Of a DNA stretch of 64,000 nt, positions 44,445-52,073 are shown in pieces. Each line of letters starts with the position of its first letter. The first letter of the stretch is position 1. Below the pieces are notes generated by a model. The model worked only from the letters and a program-made list of their open reading frames with translations. It made no database searches and was not told the origin of the DNA. The translations under genes were made by a program, and so were the position numbers. Source of the DNA: Gammaproteobacteria bacterium (lineage in GTDB: Bacteria > Pseudomonadota > Gammaproteobacteria > Steroidobacterales > Steroidobacteraceae); the NCBI GenBank assembly GCA_017577615.1, contig PKRE01000001.1, positions 372,001-436,000 of the forward strand, in the 5' to 3' direction.

Positions 44445-46220
44445 TCAGGCGGAACAGCGAACCTCTTGTTGCCGCCGCGCGGGCGCTGGGAAGCGCACTT
44501 CGACGATCGTGCCGTTCTCCGACCTGATCTGCAGCTCACCGTGCAACTGCCGCACGAAGGCCTCGATGAGTGAGCGACCGAGGCCGGTCGAGTCGGCGCT
44601 CAAGCTCTCCGGATCGAACCCACTGCCATCGTCGCGGATACGGATGAGCAGCTGTTCCGGCGACACGCGTTCGACTTGAACCAGGATACGCCCGTGTGCG
44701 CGATCGACGAACGCGTGCTTGTAGGCGTTCGTGATTGCTTCGGTGACGAGCAGCCCGAGCGGGACCGCCAGCTCCGGACCTATGACCTCGCTGGGCGACT
44801 CGACGATCAACTCGACATTGCGTCCGCGCGACAGCCCTCCTCTGCGCAGCTCGGAGCAAAGATCCTCGAGGAACCAGTGCAGATCGATCTCTTGCAGACT
44901 CTCCGATTCGTACAAACGCCGGTGCAACGTCGCCAGCGCATTGATGCGACTGCGCGCCTCTGCGAATGCCTCTTCTGCGCGCGGATCGCGAATGCGTCGC
45001 GCATGGAGATTGAGCAGGCTCATCACGAGCTGCAGGTTGTTCTTGACCCGGTGATGGATCTCGCGAACGAGCAGCTCCTTCTGATGCAGTGACTCACGCA
45101 GCTCGTTCTCGCGCGACGAGATCAGATCCGCCATGCGCGAGAACGTCTCGCCCAGACTACGAATCTCGGCCGGCGCTGCTGAAACACGCTCAGGACGAAC
45201 CCCATGGCGACCGGAAGCGTACGCCGAGGTGATGCGCTCGAGATACGTGATCCATCTGACGACCAGGTGCTCGATCCCGAACCATACGACCGCGATTGCG
45301 AGCGCCCACATCAAGAACGGCGTCAGCACGCCCCAAGCGACCTGCAACGCGAGCGGGCCGACAGCCGTCAGCACCGGTGTGCCGAGGATCACGAAGATGC
45401 GCCCTTCGAGCAAGGGACTGATCGCGTACAACCGCCACGTCCCGTCGATTGCTCGCGTTCGAAACGCGCGCGCCTGCCCTTGATCTGCGCGGTCACTGAT
45501 GTGCGCAACGATCACCTCGCGAGGAGGCAGACGAGATTGCATCGAGCTTTCCGGCTCGAGCGTCAAAACCTCGCCTTTGCTGTCGAGCAAGGCGAGCGCG
45601 GTGTTATCGCCCGGAGCCGCCTTTGCATACCGCGCCGTCAACCAGTCGAGATTGATGAACAACGCGACGGCCCCTACGACATCGGCGTCGCTGTCGTGCA
45701 GCGGTACGGCTGCAACAATGCCCCACTTGCCCAGCCAGCGACCGATGAGCAAATCGCTCACCGTGAAGTCAGCGCCGCGCTTGATGTCGAGAAACCAATC
45801 GCGATCGTGCACGCGCACTGGGTTGCGGACCGGTCCCGAGGCACATGTCATCTCGCCATCGGCGTTCACCACCGCCGCCGCCTCGTATTGAGCGAGACCA
45901 CCGATCGCGCGCTGCAGAGCGCGGCGACACGCTATCCCCGATCCGGCCAGCACGTCGGGATGTTGAGCAAGGCTGGTGAGAATCTCGCGCGAGGCAGCAA
46001 TCACGCCGACTTCCTCGGCCGCGGAAAGCTGCGCAGCCTGAGCAAGGCTCTGCTCGAGGATGCGCATACTGTTGTTGAAGCTGTTGATCGCCTGCAGCAC
46101 TGCGAGCGCTCCAGGCGCGAGCATGGCAATCCCGACGATTAATACGAGGCGCGGGCGCAAACCCGCGTTGCGCCCAAACCAGCGGCGAGCGGGGGCAGCT
46201 CCTAGCTTAGGGTTCTTCAT
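44445..46220 (-). CDS. Sensor histidine kinase, HisKA_2 type (PhyK-like)
   Basis: 591 residues. Two transmembrane helices (about 22-45 and 285-312) flank a periplasmic CACHE-like sensor domain; a HAMP-like region follows, then the H-box VREIHHRVKNNLQLVMSLLNL of the HisKA_2/HWE group and an ATPase domain with LLVTEAITNAYKHAF (N box), DDGSGFD and GLGRSLIEAFVRQL. These kinases commonly phosphorylate PhyR. It starts 23 nt after the sigma factor stop, so nepR-ecfG-kinase is likely one operon. Probable role: sensing a stress signal in the periplasm and activating PhyR. Confidence 0.85.
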   Translation of the reverse strand: MKNPKLGAAPARRWFGRNAGLRPRLVLIVGIAMLAPGALAVLQAINSFNNSMRILEQSLAQAAQLSAAEEVGVIAASREILTSLAQHPDVLAGSGIACRRALQRAIGGLAQYEAAAVVNADGEMTCASGPVRNPVRVHDRDWFLDIKRGADFTVSDLLIGRWLGKWGIVAAVPLHDSDADVVGAVALFINLDWLTARYAKAAPGDNTALALLDSKGEVLTLEPESSMQSRLPPREVIVAHISDRADQGQARAFRTRAIDGTWRLYAISPLLEGRIFVILGTPVLTAVGPLALQVAWGVLTPFLMWALAIAVVWFGIEHLVVRWITYLERITSAYASGRHGVRPERVSAAPAEIRSLGETFSRMADLISSRENELRESLHQKELLVREIHHRVKNNLQLVMSLLNLHARRIRDPRAEEAFAEARSRINALATLHRRLYESESLQEIDLHWFLEDLCSELRRGGLSRGRNVELIVESPSEVIGPELAVPLGLLVTEAITNAYKHAFVDRAHGRILVQVERVSPEQLLIRIRDDGSGFDPESLSADSTGLGRSLIEAFVRQLHGELQIRSENGTIVEVRFPAPARRQQEVRCSA

Positions 46221-46243
46221 TCTTCAAGCTACCACCCCCGAGC

Positions 46244-46810
46244 TCAGGTGGTGCGTTGTTCGGCGAGCTTCTCGGGTTCGGTCAAGCTGGTCGTCACAGG
46301 CATCACGCCGGTGACTTGCGCTGCATCCTCGCCGAGCAATTCCACGAGTCGATCGCGCGCCCGCGCAATGCGGCTCTTGATCGTGCCCACGGCTACTTGA
46401 CACACGTCGGCAGCCTCTTCGTACGACAGGCCTGTCGCGCACACCAGAATCAGCGCTTCGCGCTGATCTGGTGGCAGATGCTGCAACGCACGACTCAGAT
46501 CGCGCAGGTGCAGCTTTGCATCGTGATCCGGGGTAATCGCAACTTGCGCGGCGCAGATACCATCCGGATCCTCGATCTCGAACTTGCGATGCCTGAGCTC
46601 GGAGTAGTAGCAATTGCGCAGGATGGTGAACAGCCAGGCTTTGAGGTTACTACCGGATTGGAACTGTTCGCGATTGGTCCATGCCTTGAGCACGGTGTCC
46701 TGCACCAAGTCGTCGGCTCGCGCCGGATCGCCGCACAGTGAGCGCCCGAAGGCACGCAGTGCCGGCAGCAGAGCCGTGACCTGGTCCAGGAATTTGTCTT
46801 GCACAGCCAT
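46244..46810 (-). CDS. ecfG: EcfG-type ECF sigma factor
   Basis: 188 residues. Sigma-70 region 2 at about 25-90 (LCGDPARADDLVQDTVLKAW, NLKAWLFTILRNCYYSELRH) and region 4 at about 115-165 (LPPDQREALILVCATGLSYEEAADVC, GTIKSRIARARDRL), with LTEPEKLAEQ at the C terminus. Close to the general-stress sigma of alphaproteobacteria. Start at 46810 (MAVQDKFLDQ) where homology begins. Lies 17 nt after nepR; an EcfG-type promoter precedes nepR, implying autoregulation. Confidence 0.9.
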   Translation of the reverse strand: MAVQDKFLDQVTALLPALRAFGRSLCGDPARADDLVQDTVLKAWTNREQFQSGSNLKAWLFTILRNCYYSELRHRKFEIEDPDGICAAQVAITPDHDAKLHLRDLSRALQHLPPDQREALILVCATGLSYEEAADVCQVAVGTIKSRIARARDRLVELLGEDAAQVTGVMPVTTSLTEPEKLAEQRTT

Positions 46811-46827
46811 GATCGTTCCGGCGGGCT

Positions 46828-47019
46828 CTATGAACCGCGCTCTTTCTCCTCCAATTGACGGAGTAGGACTTTGAACTCTTCCGGCACGGGCTCGTCCATG
46901 ACCTCGATGAACATGCGGCGCAGTCGATTGCTCAGCCAATCGGGAACCTGCTCGGCCGGATTGACGGCGGCCGCATCGTTATCGGGCCCCTCGGGCTTGA
47001 TCTTTTCGCTCATGACCAT
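46828..47019 (-). CDS. nepR: NepR-like anti-sigma factor
   Basis: About 63 residues. The conserved helix pair of NepR is plain: WLSNRLRRMFIEVMDEPVPE followed by EFKVLLRQLEEKE (family pattern IGxQLRxxYDxVVxEPVPDxFxxLLxQLE). NepR binds EcfG and is released when phosphorylated PhyR binds NepR. Start uncertain: ATG at 47019 or 47013, or GTG at 47058; none has a strong ribosome site. Upstream gene of the nepR-ecfG-kinase operon. Confidence 0.85.
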   Translation of the reverse strand: MVMSEKIKPEGPDNDAAAVNPAEQVPDWLSNRLRRMFIEVMDEPVPEEFKVLLRQLEEKERGS

Positions 47020-47090
47020 GGCATTTGCTGAACGTACAGAAGGAGAGTCGTTCTGCACGAGGGCTCGGAGAATGGTGATTGATAAAACTA

Positions 47091-47115
47091 AACGCTATCG
47101 CATTGAAAAAGTTCC
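47091..47115 (-). promoter_or_regulatory. EcfG-type promoter of nepR-ecfG
   Basis: On the minus strand GGAAC (47111-47115), 16 nt, CGTT (47091-47094): an exact match to the general-stress promoter GGAAC-N16/17-CGTT, 72 to 33 nt upstream of the candidate nepR starts. Predicts positive autoregulation of the sigma factor operon. Confidence 0.8.
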
Positions 47116-47211
47116 ATGTGCCACGGAACCTTTCACCCCATTCGTACATAGTAATACGGCCATGATTTTGTGCGCGCGCAACGCTGCGTCATAAAGAATC
47201 CAGGAGTTCCT

Positions 47212-47994
47212 ATGGCCTTGTCCCACGCCATTGCCGAGCATCTACCTTATTTGCGTCGGTACGCCCGCGCTTTGTGCGGCTCTCAGGAAAGCGGCGATGC
47301 TTACGTGCGAGCATGTCTCGAGGCCATTATCGCCGACACCTCTGTGCTCGATCCAACGGCCTCACCGCGAGTCGGCCTGTATCGATTGTTCCACAAGCTG
47401 TGGGCAACGACTGACATGGCAACGCGCGGAGTCGCGGGTTCGACCGCCGGCGGCGGCAGCTCGGCAAGCGTCGAGAGACGCCTCGGTCAGCTCACTCCGG
47501 CTCACCGTCAGGCACTACTGTTGACGGCGATGGAAGGTTTCAACGTCAACGATACGGCCCGCATCCTTGGCGTACCGGAGGATCAGGTGGCAGGCATGGT
47601 CACCCAAGCGGTGCGCGAAATCTCCAAGCAACCAAGCACAAAGGTGCTCATCATCGAAGACGAGCCCATCATCTCGCTCGACCTGCAAAGTATCGTCAAA
47701 GAGATGGGTCACACGGTCGCTGCCATTGCAACGACGCGCGATGAGGCGGTCCGGGCAGCGCGACGCACCGAACCCGGCCTCGTACTTGCCGACATCAAGC
47801 TCGCGGATGGCAGCTCCGGCATCGATGCGGTGCGGCAGATTCTGAGCGAGCTTCAGGTGCCTATCGTCTTCATCACGGCGTATCCAGAGCGTTTGCTGAC
47901 CGGCGAACGCCCCGAGCCCACCTTCCTGGTGACCAAACCGTTCGTGCCAGAAACCGTGCGCGTGGCGGTCAGCCAAGCGTTGCTGTTCACCTGA
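47212..47994 (+). CDS. phyR: PhyR: response regulator with sigma-factor-like output domain
   Basis: 260 residues. N-terminal 130 residues mimic an ECF sigma (ALCGSQESGDAYVRACLEAI like region 2; LTPAHRQALLLTAMEGFNVNDTARIL like region 4). The C-terminal receiver domain has VLIIEDEPIISLDL with the acidic pocket, phospho-acceptor Asp in LADIKLADGS, and the Thr/Lys pair in FITAYP and VTKPFVPE. Phosphorylated PhyR sequesters NepR. Start at 47212 with CAGGAG upstream. Divergent from nepR-ecfG. Confidence 0.93.
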   Translation: MALSHAIAEHLPYLRRYARALCGSQESGDAYVRACLEAIIADTSVLDPTASPRVGLYRLFHKLWATTDMATRGVAGSTAGGGSSASVERRLGQLTPAHRQALLLTAMEGFNVNDTARILGVPEDQVAGMVTQAVREISKQPSTKVLIIEDEPIISLDLQSIVKEMGHTVAAIATTRDEAVRAARRTEPGLVLADIKLADGSSGIDAVRQILSELQVPIVFITAYPERLLTGERPEPTFLVTKPFVPETVRVAVSQALLFT

Positions 47995-48030
47995 GCGCGG
48001 CACGCGCTCTCTTGCGCCGCAAGAAGACGC

Positions 48031-48204
48031 TCACACCGGTGGACGCCCTCGCAGCGCGCCCGCTACGAGCGCCACGAGCGTGAGCACCAGGAATATAAAG
48101 AACAGCACCTTCGCGATGCTTGCCGCCGCCCCGACGGCAGTCGTGAATCCCAGCACGGCGGCAATGATCGCGACGATGAAAAAAGTCAGAGCCCACGAAA
48201 GCAT
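48031..48204 (-). CDS. DUF1328-family small membrane protein
   Basis: 57 residues with two helices: MLSWALTFFIVAIIAAVLGF then a loop and AKVLFFIFLVLTLVALVAG, ending GALRGRPPV. This is the small DUF1328 (YtjA-type) family, often stress-induced. A near-perfect ribosome site AGGAGGACAT precedes the ATG at 48204. An EcfG-type promoter lies 56 nt upstream on the same strand, matching stress induction. Confidence 0.88.
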   Translation of the reverse strand: MLSWALTFFIVAIIAAVLGFTTAVGAAASIAKVLFFIFLVLTLVALVAGALRGRPPV

Positions 48205-48259
48205 ATGTCCTCCTGAGGCAACCTGCACTGCAGATCGCCGCAGCGCTCCTCGGTGATGC

Positions 48260-48284
48260 AACGCGCCACTGCTGCGCCAGTTCC
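48260..48284 (-). promoter_or_regulatory. EcfG-type promoter of the DUF1328 gene
   Basis: On the minus strand GGAAC (48280-48284), 16 nt, CGTT (48260-48263), an exact consensus match 56 nt upstream of the DUF1328 start. Confidence 0.78.
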
Positions 48285-48335
48285 GCGCATCAACTGCTCA
48301 TCGCGCCGTTACGTGCGCCGCGAAACAACTCGCCA

Positions 48336-48361
48336 GGAACTCGCGACGAGCCGTGGACGTT
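48336..48361 (+). promoter_or_regulatory. EcfG-type promoter of the small lipoprotein gene
   Basis: Plus strand GGAAC (48336-48340), 17 nt, CGTT (48358-48361), 50 nt upstream of the lipoprotein start at 48412. Divergent partner of the DUF1328 promoter. Confidence 0.78.
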
Positions 48362-48411
48362 CGGCCGACGAGGTGACGACTGATGACGAGTCTCAACATG
48401 AAGGTGATCGG

Positions 48412-48639
48412 ATGAAGACGAATAAACTGCCACTGTGGACGGTCTGCGCAGCGCTCGCTTTCGCTGCTCTGGCTGGGTGCGAGCGCGAAGGCACGATGGA
48501 ACGCGCCGGTGAAGAAGTGGACGAAGCGGTCGACACGCTGAAACGCGGCGAGGAATCGACGAGCACCAAGATCGACGATGCCATGGACGAAGCGCGTGAC
48601 GGCATCAACGATGCTGCCGATGAGATACGCGACAACTGA
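48412..48639 (+). CDS. Small lipoprotein, stress-regulon member
   Basis: 75 residues: signal peptide MKTNKLPLWTVCAALAFAAL and lipobox AGC, then an acidic helical chain (RAGEEVDEAVDTLKRGEEST, DDAMDEARDGINDAADEIRD) with a repeated heptad-like pattern. Related by layout to entericidin or YtxH-like small lipoproteins but not clearly a member. An EcfG-type promoter lies upstream, so it is probably induced with the general stress response. Confidence 0.72.
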   Translation: MKTNKLPLWTVCAALAFAALAGCEREGTMERAGEEVDEAVDTLKRGEESTSTKIDDAMDEARDGINDAADEIRDN

Positions 48640-49082
48640 CCAGACCACAACGTCACCCGCCACAGCACCCTTTACGCCAAGAAAGATCTAACGTACCCGC
48701 GCGCTCACGGCTGGGACGCGGGCCTTTCCAGTGTCAATCGACACGCCGGTTTGCAGCACGCTGCGACCGCCCGTGTAAACCCGCTACTCGAAGCATCACG
48801 CGAGCTGCCACGATCGAGCTGACAAACGTCAAGCCGCGCATGCGTTGTTACTGCAGGGATGCTTGCAGCATGGCCCGAGAGAGATCCAGAACGAGGACGC
48901 GACTGCGGCCTTGCGTAGGCCAGCGCAGCCACACTGGAGCGTTGGAAGCAAAGGTGGGTAAAGAGTTGGCTGGAGCGTCTCGCTGCACGCGTCGACAGAC
49001 GAACGCATAGGAGACGATTCTTTAGTTACTCTAAACGAGGCTCGTGAGAAAGGGCCGCTCGAAAGAGCGGCCCCAAATGGCG
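48640..49082. other. Intergenic region downstream of the stress-regulon lipoprotein gene
   Basis: 443 nt holding only the terminator of the histone-like gene (49052-49073) and a weak CCCGCG/CGCGGG hairpin (48696-48722) that could end the lipoprotein transcript. An open frame on the minus strand (48705-48932) has no recognisable content. No tRNA or sRNA identified by eye. Confidence 0.45.
49052..49073 (-). terminator. Terminator of the histone-like gene
   Basis: Perfect 9-bp stem GGGCCGCTC (49052-49060) / GAGCGGCCC (49065-49073) with a GAAA loop, 10 nt beyond the stop of the histone-like gene. Read on the minus strand it is followed by TTTCT, a short T run. Confidence 0.7.
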
Positions 49083-49316
49083 CTACTGCGGGAGGCGGAC
49101 GATGCCACCGCGGCTACGACGCTTCGCGCCGCTGCGTGCCGCAGCCTTCTTTGCAGTTTTCTTGGCAGCCTTCTTAGCCGCCTTCTTCTTCGCACCCTTC
49201 TTAGCAGGTGCCTTCTTAGCGACTGTCTTCTTAGCGACTGCCTTCCTCGCGCCCTTCTTGGCGACTGTCTTCTTCTTTGTGCTCTTCTTAGCGGTTTTCT
49301 TCTTTCGTGTTGCCAT
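49083..49316 (-). CDS. Histone H1-like Lys/Ala-rich DNA-binding protein
   Basis: 77 residues, nearly all Lys, Ala, Val, Gly and Arg: repeated KKTVAKK, KKAPAKKG and KKAAKKAAKK motifs, ending RSRGGIVRLPQ. Resembles the AlgP/Hc1-type bacterial histone H1-like proteins, which bind DNA electrostatically and compact the nucleoid. AGAGAGGGACT lies upstream of the ATG. Adjacent to stress-regulon genes and a Ser/Thr kinase, but no shared promoter seen. Confidence 0.85.
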   Translation of the reverse strand: MATRKKKTAKKSTKKKTVAKKGARKAVAKKTVAKKAPAKKGAKKKAAKKAAKKTAKKAAARSGAKRRSRGGIVRLPQ

Positions 49317-49401
49317 AGGTTAGTCCCTCTCTTTTATTTCGGCATGAGTTGCCACCTTCATTATTACACGGTTGAGCCCTAGTGATGCATCATTGCGTCA
49401 C

Positions 49402-52041
49402 ATGAGCGGTCGAAACAGTGTCGAAGAACTCGTAAAACAAGCAAGGGCGCTCAGTCCGCTCGAACGCGTCAGCTTCGTTCACCGCATGTGCCATTCGGAC
49501 GAGTGGCTCATGTCACAAGTCTTGGAAGCGCTCGAGCGCGCCGATAAGCAAAGCCACTCGTGGGATACGTCGAGCGACGACGCAGAATTGGAGACGGCCG
49601 ACGATACCTCGCTCGCGGGGCAACGTCTCGGGCCCTACAGATTCATTTGCAAGCTCGGTTCAGGCGGCATGGGGGATGTCTGGTTGGCCGAGCGCGCCGA
49701 CGACGAATATCAGCAGCGCGTCGCGATCAAGCTGGTCCGCGGAGGCGTATTCTCGGCTCAGTTTCATGCAAGATTGCGCATGGAGCGACAGATTCTCGCC
49801 TCACTCCAACACCCAAACATCGCGCGTCTATTGGATGGCGGCCGCACGTCTGACGGCACACCGTACCTGGTGCTCGAGTACATCGATGGCGAGCCCATCG
49901 ATGTGTACTGCGATCGCAGACGGCTGCGGCTCGACGCTCGCATCCGGCTGTTACAACAGGTCTGCAACACGGTCCACTACGCTCACCAAAATCTCGTCGT
50001 CCATCGCGATCTTAAGCCGACCAACATTCTCATCACGCGCGACGGCGTGCCGAAACTGCTCGATTTCGGCATTGCCAAGCTGCTCGACCCGAGACAAACG
50101 CCGGGCACCGTGGCCGTGACGCACTTCGGCTACCGCGTGATGACCCCGATGCACGCCAGCCCGGAGCAGATCCGAGGCGAACCGATCACGACCGCCAGCG
50201 ACATCTACGTTCTCGGGCTGCTCCTCTACGAGCTGCTGGTAGGCCGCAGACCGTTCGACTTCACAGGGCACACGCTAGCAGAGATGGAGCGTGTGATCCT
50301 CGAGCGCGAACCGCTGGCACCGAGCGCCATGCTCGCGCATACAGCGCGCCACGCGCCGGAGCTGGTTGCTGACATTGCAGAGTGCAGATCGACGACACCG
50401 GCACGCCTCATCAAAGAGCTCCGCGGCGACTTGGACAACATCGTGACGATGGCGATGCGCAAGGACGCGACGCGGCGCTATGGCTCGGCGGAGCAGCTTG
50501 CCGCGGACCTGGACCGGCACCTCCAAGGAATGCCGGTGATCGCGACTTCTGACACCTGGGCGTATCGCACAGGCAAGTTCATTCGTCGTCACGCCCTGGC
50601 AGTGCTCGCAGCCGCATCTGCGATCTTCATGCTGGCCTTGTTCTCCACCATCACCTTTCTCCAGTCGCAGCGTATTGCGCGCGAACGCGACCTCGCCACA
50701 GCCGAGAGAGCCCGCGCCGAGCAAATCTCCACGTTCCTGGTCGAACTGTTCGAGCTCTCCGACCCGTCGCGGAGCCGCGGTAACCAAGTGACCGCGCGCG
50801 AGCTGCTCGATGTCGGCGCACGGCGCGTGGACATCGGGCTTGCCGATCAGCCGGAAACACGCGCCATGCTTCTGCAAACGATCGGTCAGGTCTACAAGAG
50901 CCTGGGCTTGTACTCCGAATCAGCCGCGCTGCTCGAGAACGCCTTGCAGTCGAAGATTGCAGTTCACGGCCCGGTGCACCTGGAGGTGGCCTCCGCGATG
51001 GTCGCGCTCGGTGAAGCGTTGCTCGAGCAAGGTGTATTCGATCGCGCGCAAACACTGTTCGAGAACGCTCTCGACATGCAGCGGCGACTCGCGGGAGTGG
51101 AGGCGATCGAAACGGCACCGACGCTTCTCAGCCGCGCCCGGCTCGCACATGCACGTGGCGAGCTTCAGCTCGCCGAAAAGCTCTACGGAGAGAGCCTGGC
51201 GGTGTATCGCTTGCACGGGCTCGAGCATTCACCGCAGGCAGCGATCGTCATCAGTGAGCTTGCCAGCCTGCAGTCATATCGTGGCAATTACGTGCAAGCC
51301 GGACATCTCTACCGCGCAGCGCTCGACATCGTTCGGCAAGCTCACGGGAGGGAGCATCCGCTGGTTGCGAGATTCCTGCACAACCTTGCCGTCATGATGC
51401 ACATGCAAGGCGAGCTGGAGCAGGCAGCCGAGCTCTACGCTGAATCCTCCGACCTGCTCCGCCGTATCCTTGGCGAAACACACCCGGACACGCTGGATGC
51501 GCTCAGCAACTATGGACGCTTCCTGCATCGGAAGGGGGATCTGGCGCTAGCTGAAGCCACGCTCATCGACACCGTCCGCGCGAACCGCGCGGCCCGCGGC
51601 GACACTCACCCGTTCGTGGGACACGACCTGGTGACGCTCGCGATCGTGCAGATCGATCGCGGCAACTATCGAGAAGCGGAAGCGAATCTGCAGACGGCGC
51701 TCGACATTTACCGACGCTCTCTGCCGGAAGAGCACCCGTACATCGCCTCGGCTCTGGCGAATATCGGTCGTGCCCAACTCGAACGCGGCGACTTCGCTGC
51801 AGCAGAACGCACACTACGTGAGGCGATCACGATGGCGGCCAAGTTCTTGCCAACCGATGGCCCACAGATCGCCCAAGCGAACAGCTCCTTGGGCAGAGTG
51901 CTACTCGCGACGGGGCGCGTGCAGGAAGCCGCGCCGCTGTTGCGTCAAAGCCTCCCGATCTTGGAGCGCTCGCAGGGTGAGACAGCTGTGATCACTACCC
52001 GCACGCGCGCGGCCCTCGCCAAGATCGATATGCAGAACTGA
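49402..52041 (+). CDS. Ser/Thr protein kinase with C-terminal TPR repeats
   Basis: 879 residues. Residues about 80-355 form a kinase domain: YRFICKLGSGGMGDVWLAER, AIKLVRGG Lys, HRDLKPTNILI and LLDFGIAKLL (canonical DFG), MHASPEQIRGE and DIYVLGLLLYELL. A transmembrane helix at about 398-418 (HALAVLAAASAIFMLALF) follows. Residues about 480-870 contain roughly nine TPR units of the 42-residue kind (LLQTIGQVYKSLGLYSESAA, LSNYGRFLHRKGDLALAEAT). The N-terminal 70 residues are a helical stretch. Function: envelope-linked signalling, partners unknown. Start chosen at the ATG at 49402; TTG at 49372 possible. Confidence 0.85.
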   Translation: MSGRNSVEELVKQARALSPLERVSFVHRMCHSDEWLMSQVLEALERADKQSHSWDTSSDDAELETADDTSLAGQRLGPYRFICKLGSGGMGDVWLAERADDEYQQRVAIKLVRGGVFSAQFHARLRMERQILASLQHPNIARLLDGGRTSDGTPYLVLEYIDGEPIDVYCDRRRLRLDARIRLLQQVCNTVHYAHQNLVVHRDLKPTNILITRDGVPKLLDFGIAKLLDPRQTPGTVAVTHFGYRVMTPMHASPEQIRGEPITTASDIYVLGLLLYELLVGRRPFDFTGHTLAEMERVILEREPLAPSAMLAHTARHAPELVADIAECRSTTPARLIKELRGDLDNIVTMAMRKDATRRYGSAEQLAADLDRHLQGMPVIATSDTWAYRTGKFIRRHALAVLAAASAIFMLALFSTITFLQSQRIARERDLATAERARAEQISTFLVELFELSDPSRSRGNQVTARELLDVGARRVDIGLADQPETRAMLLQTIGQVYKSLGLYSESAALLENALQSKIAVHGPVHLEVASAMVALGEALLEQGVFDRAQTLFENALDMQRRLAGVEAIETAPTLLSRARLAHARGELQLAEKLYGESLAVYRLHGLEHSPQAAIVISELASLQSYRGNYVQAGHLYRAALDIVRQAHGREHPLVARFLHNLAVMMHMQGELEQAAELYAESSDLLRRILGETHPDTLDALSNYGRFLHRKGDLALAEATLIDTVRANRAARGDTHPFVGHDLVTLAIVQIDRGNYREAEANLQTALDIYRRSLPEEHPYIASALANIGRAQLERGDFAAAERTLREAITMAAKFLPTDGPQIAQANSSLGRVLLATGRVQEAAPLLRQSLPILERSQGETAVITTRTRAALAKIDMQN

Positions 52042-52073
52042 CGCACAGACAACTTGCTGTACCGACCGTCCGC

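Noticed and set aside
47125..47145. EcfG promoter for phyR
   Set aside because: GGAAC is present on the plus strand, but no CGTT lies at the 16-17 nt position; the closest CGTA is at 13 nt.
48705..48932. Possible 75-codon gene on the minus strand
   Set aside because: Low-complexity Arg/Ser/Ala composition, no ribosome site and no family resemblance.
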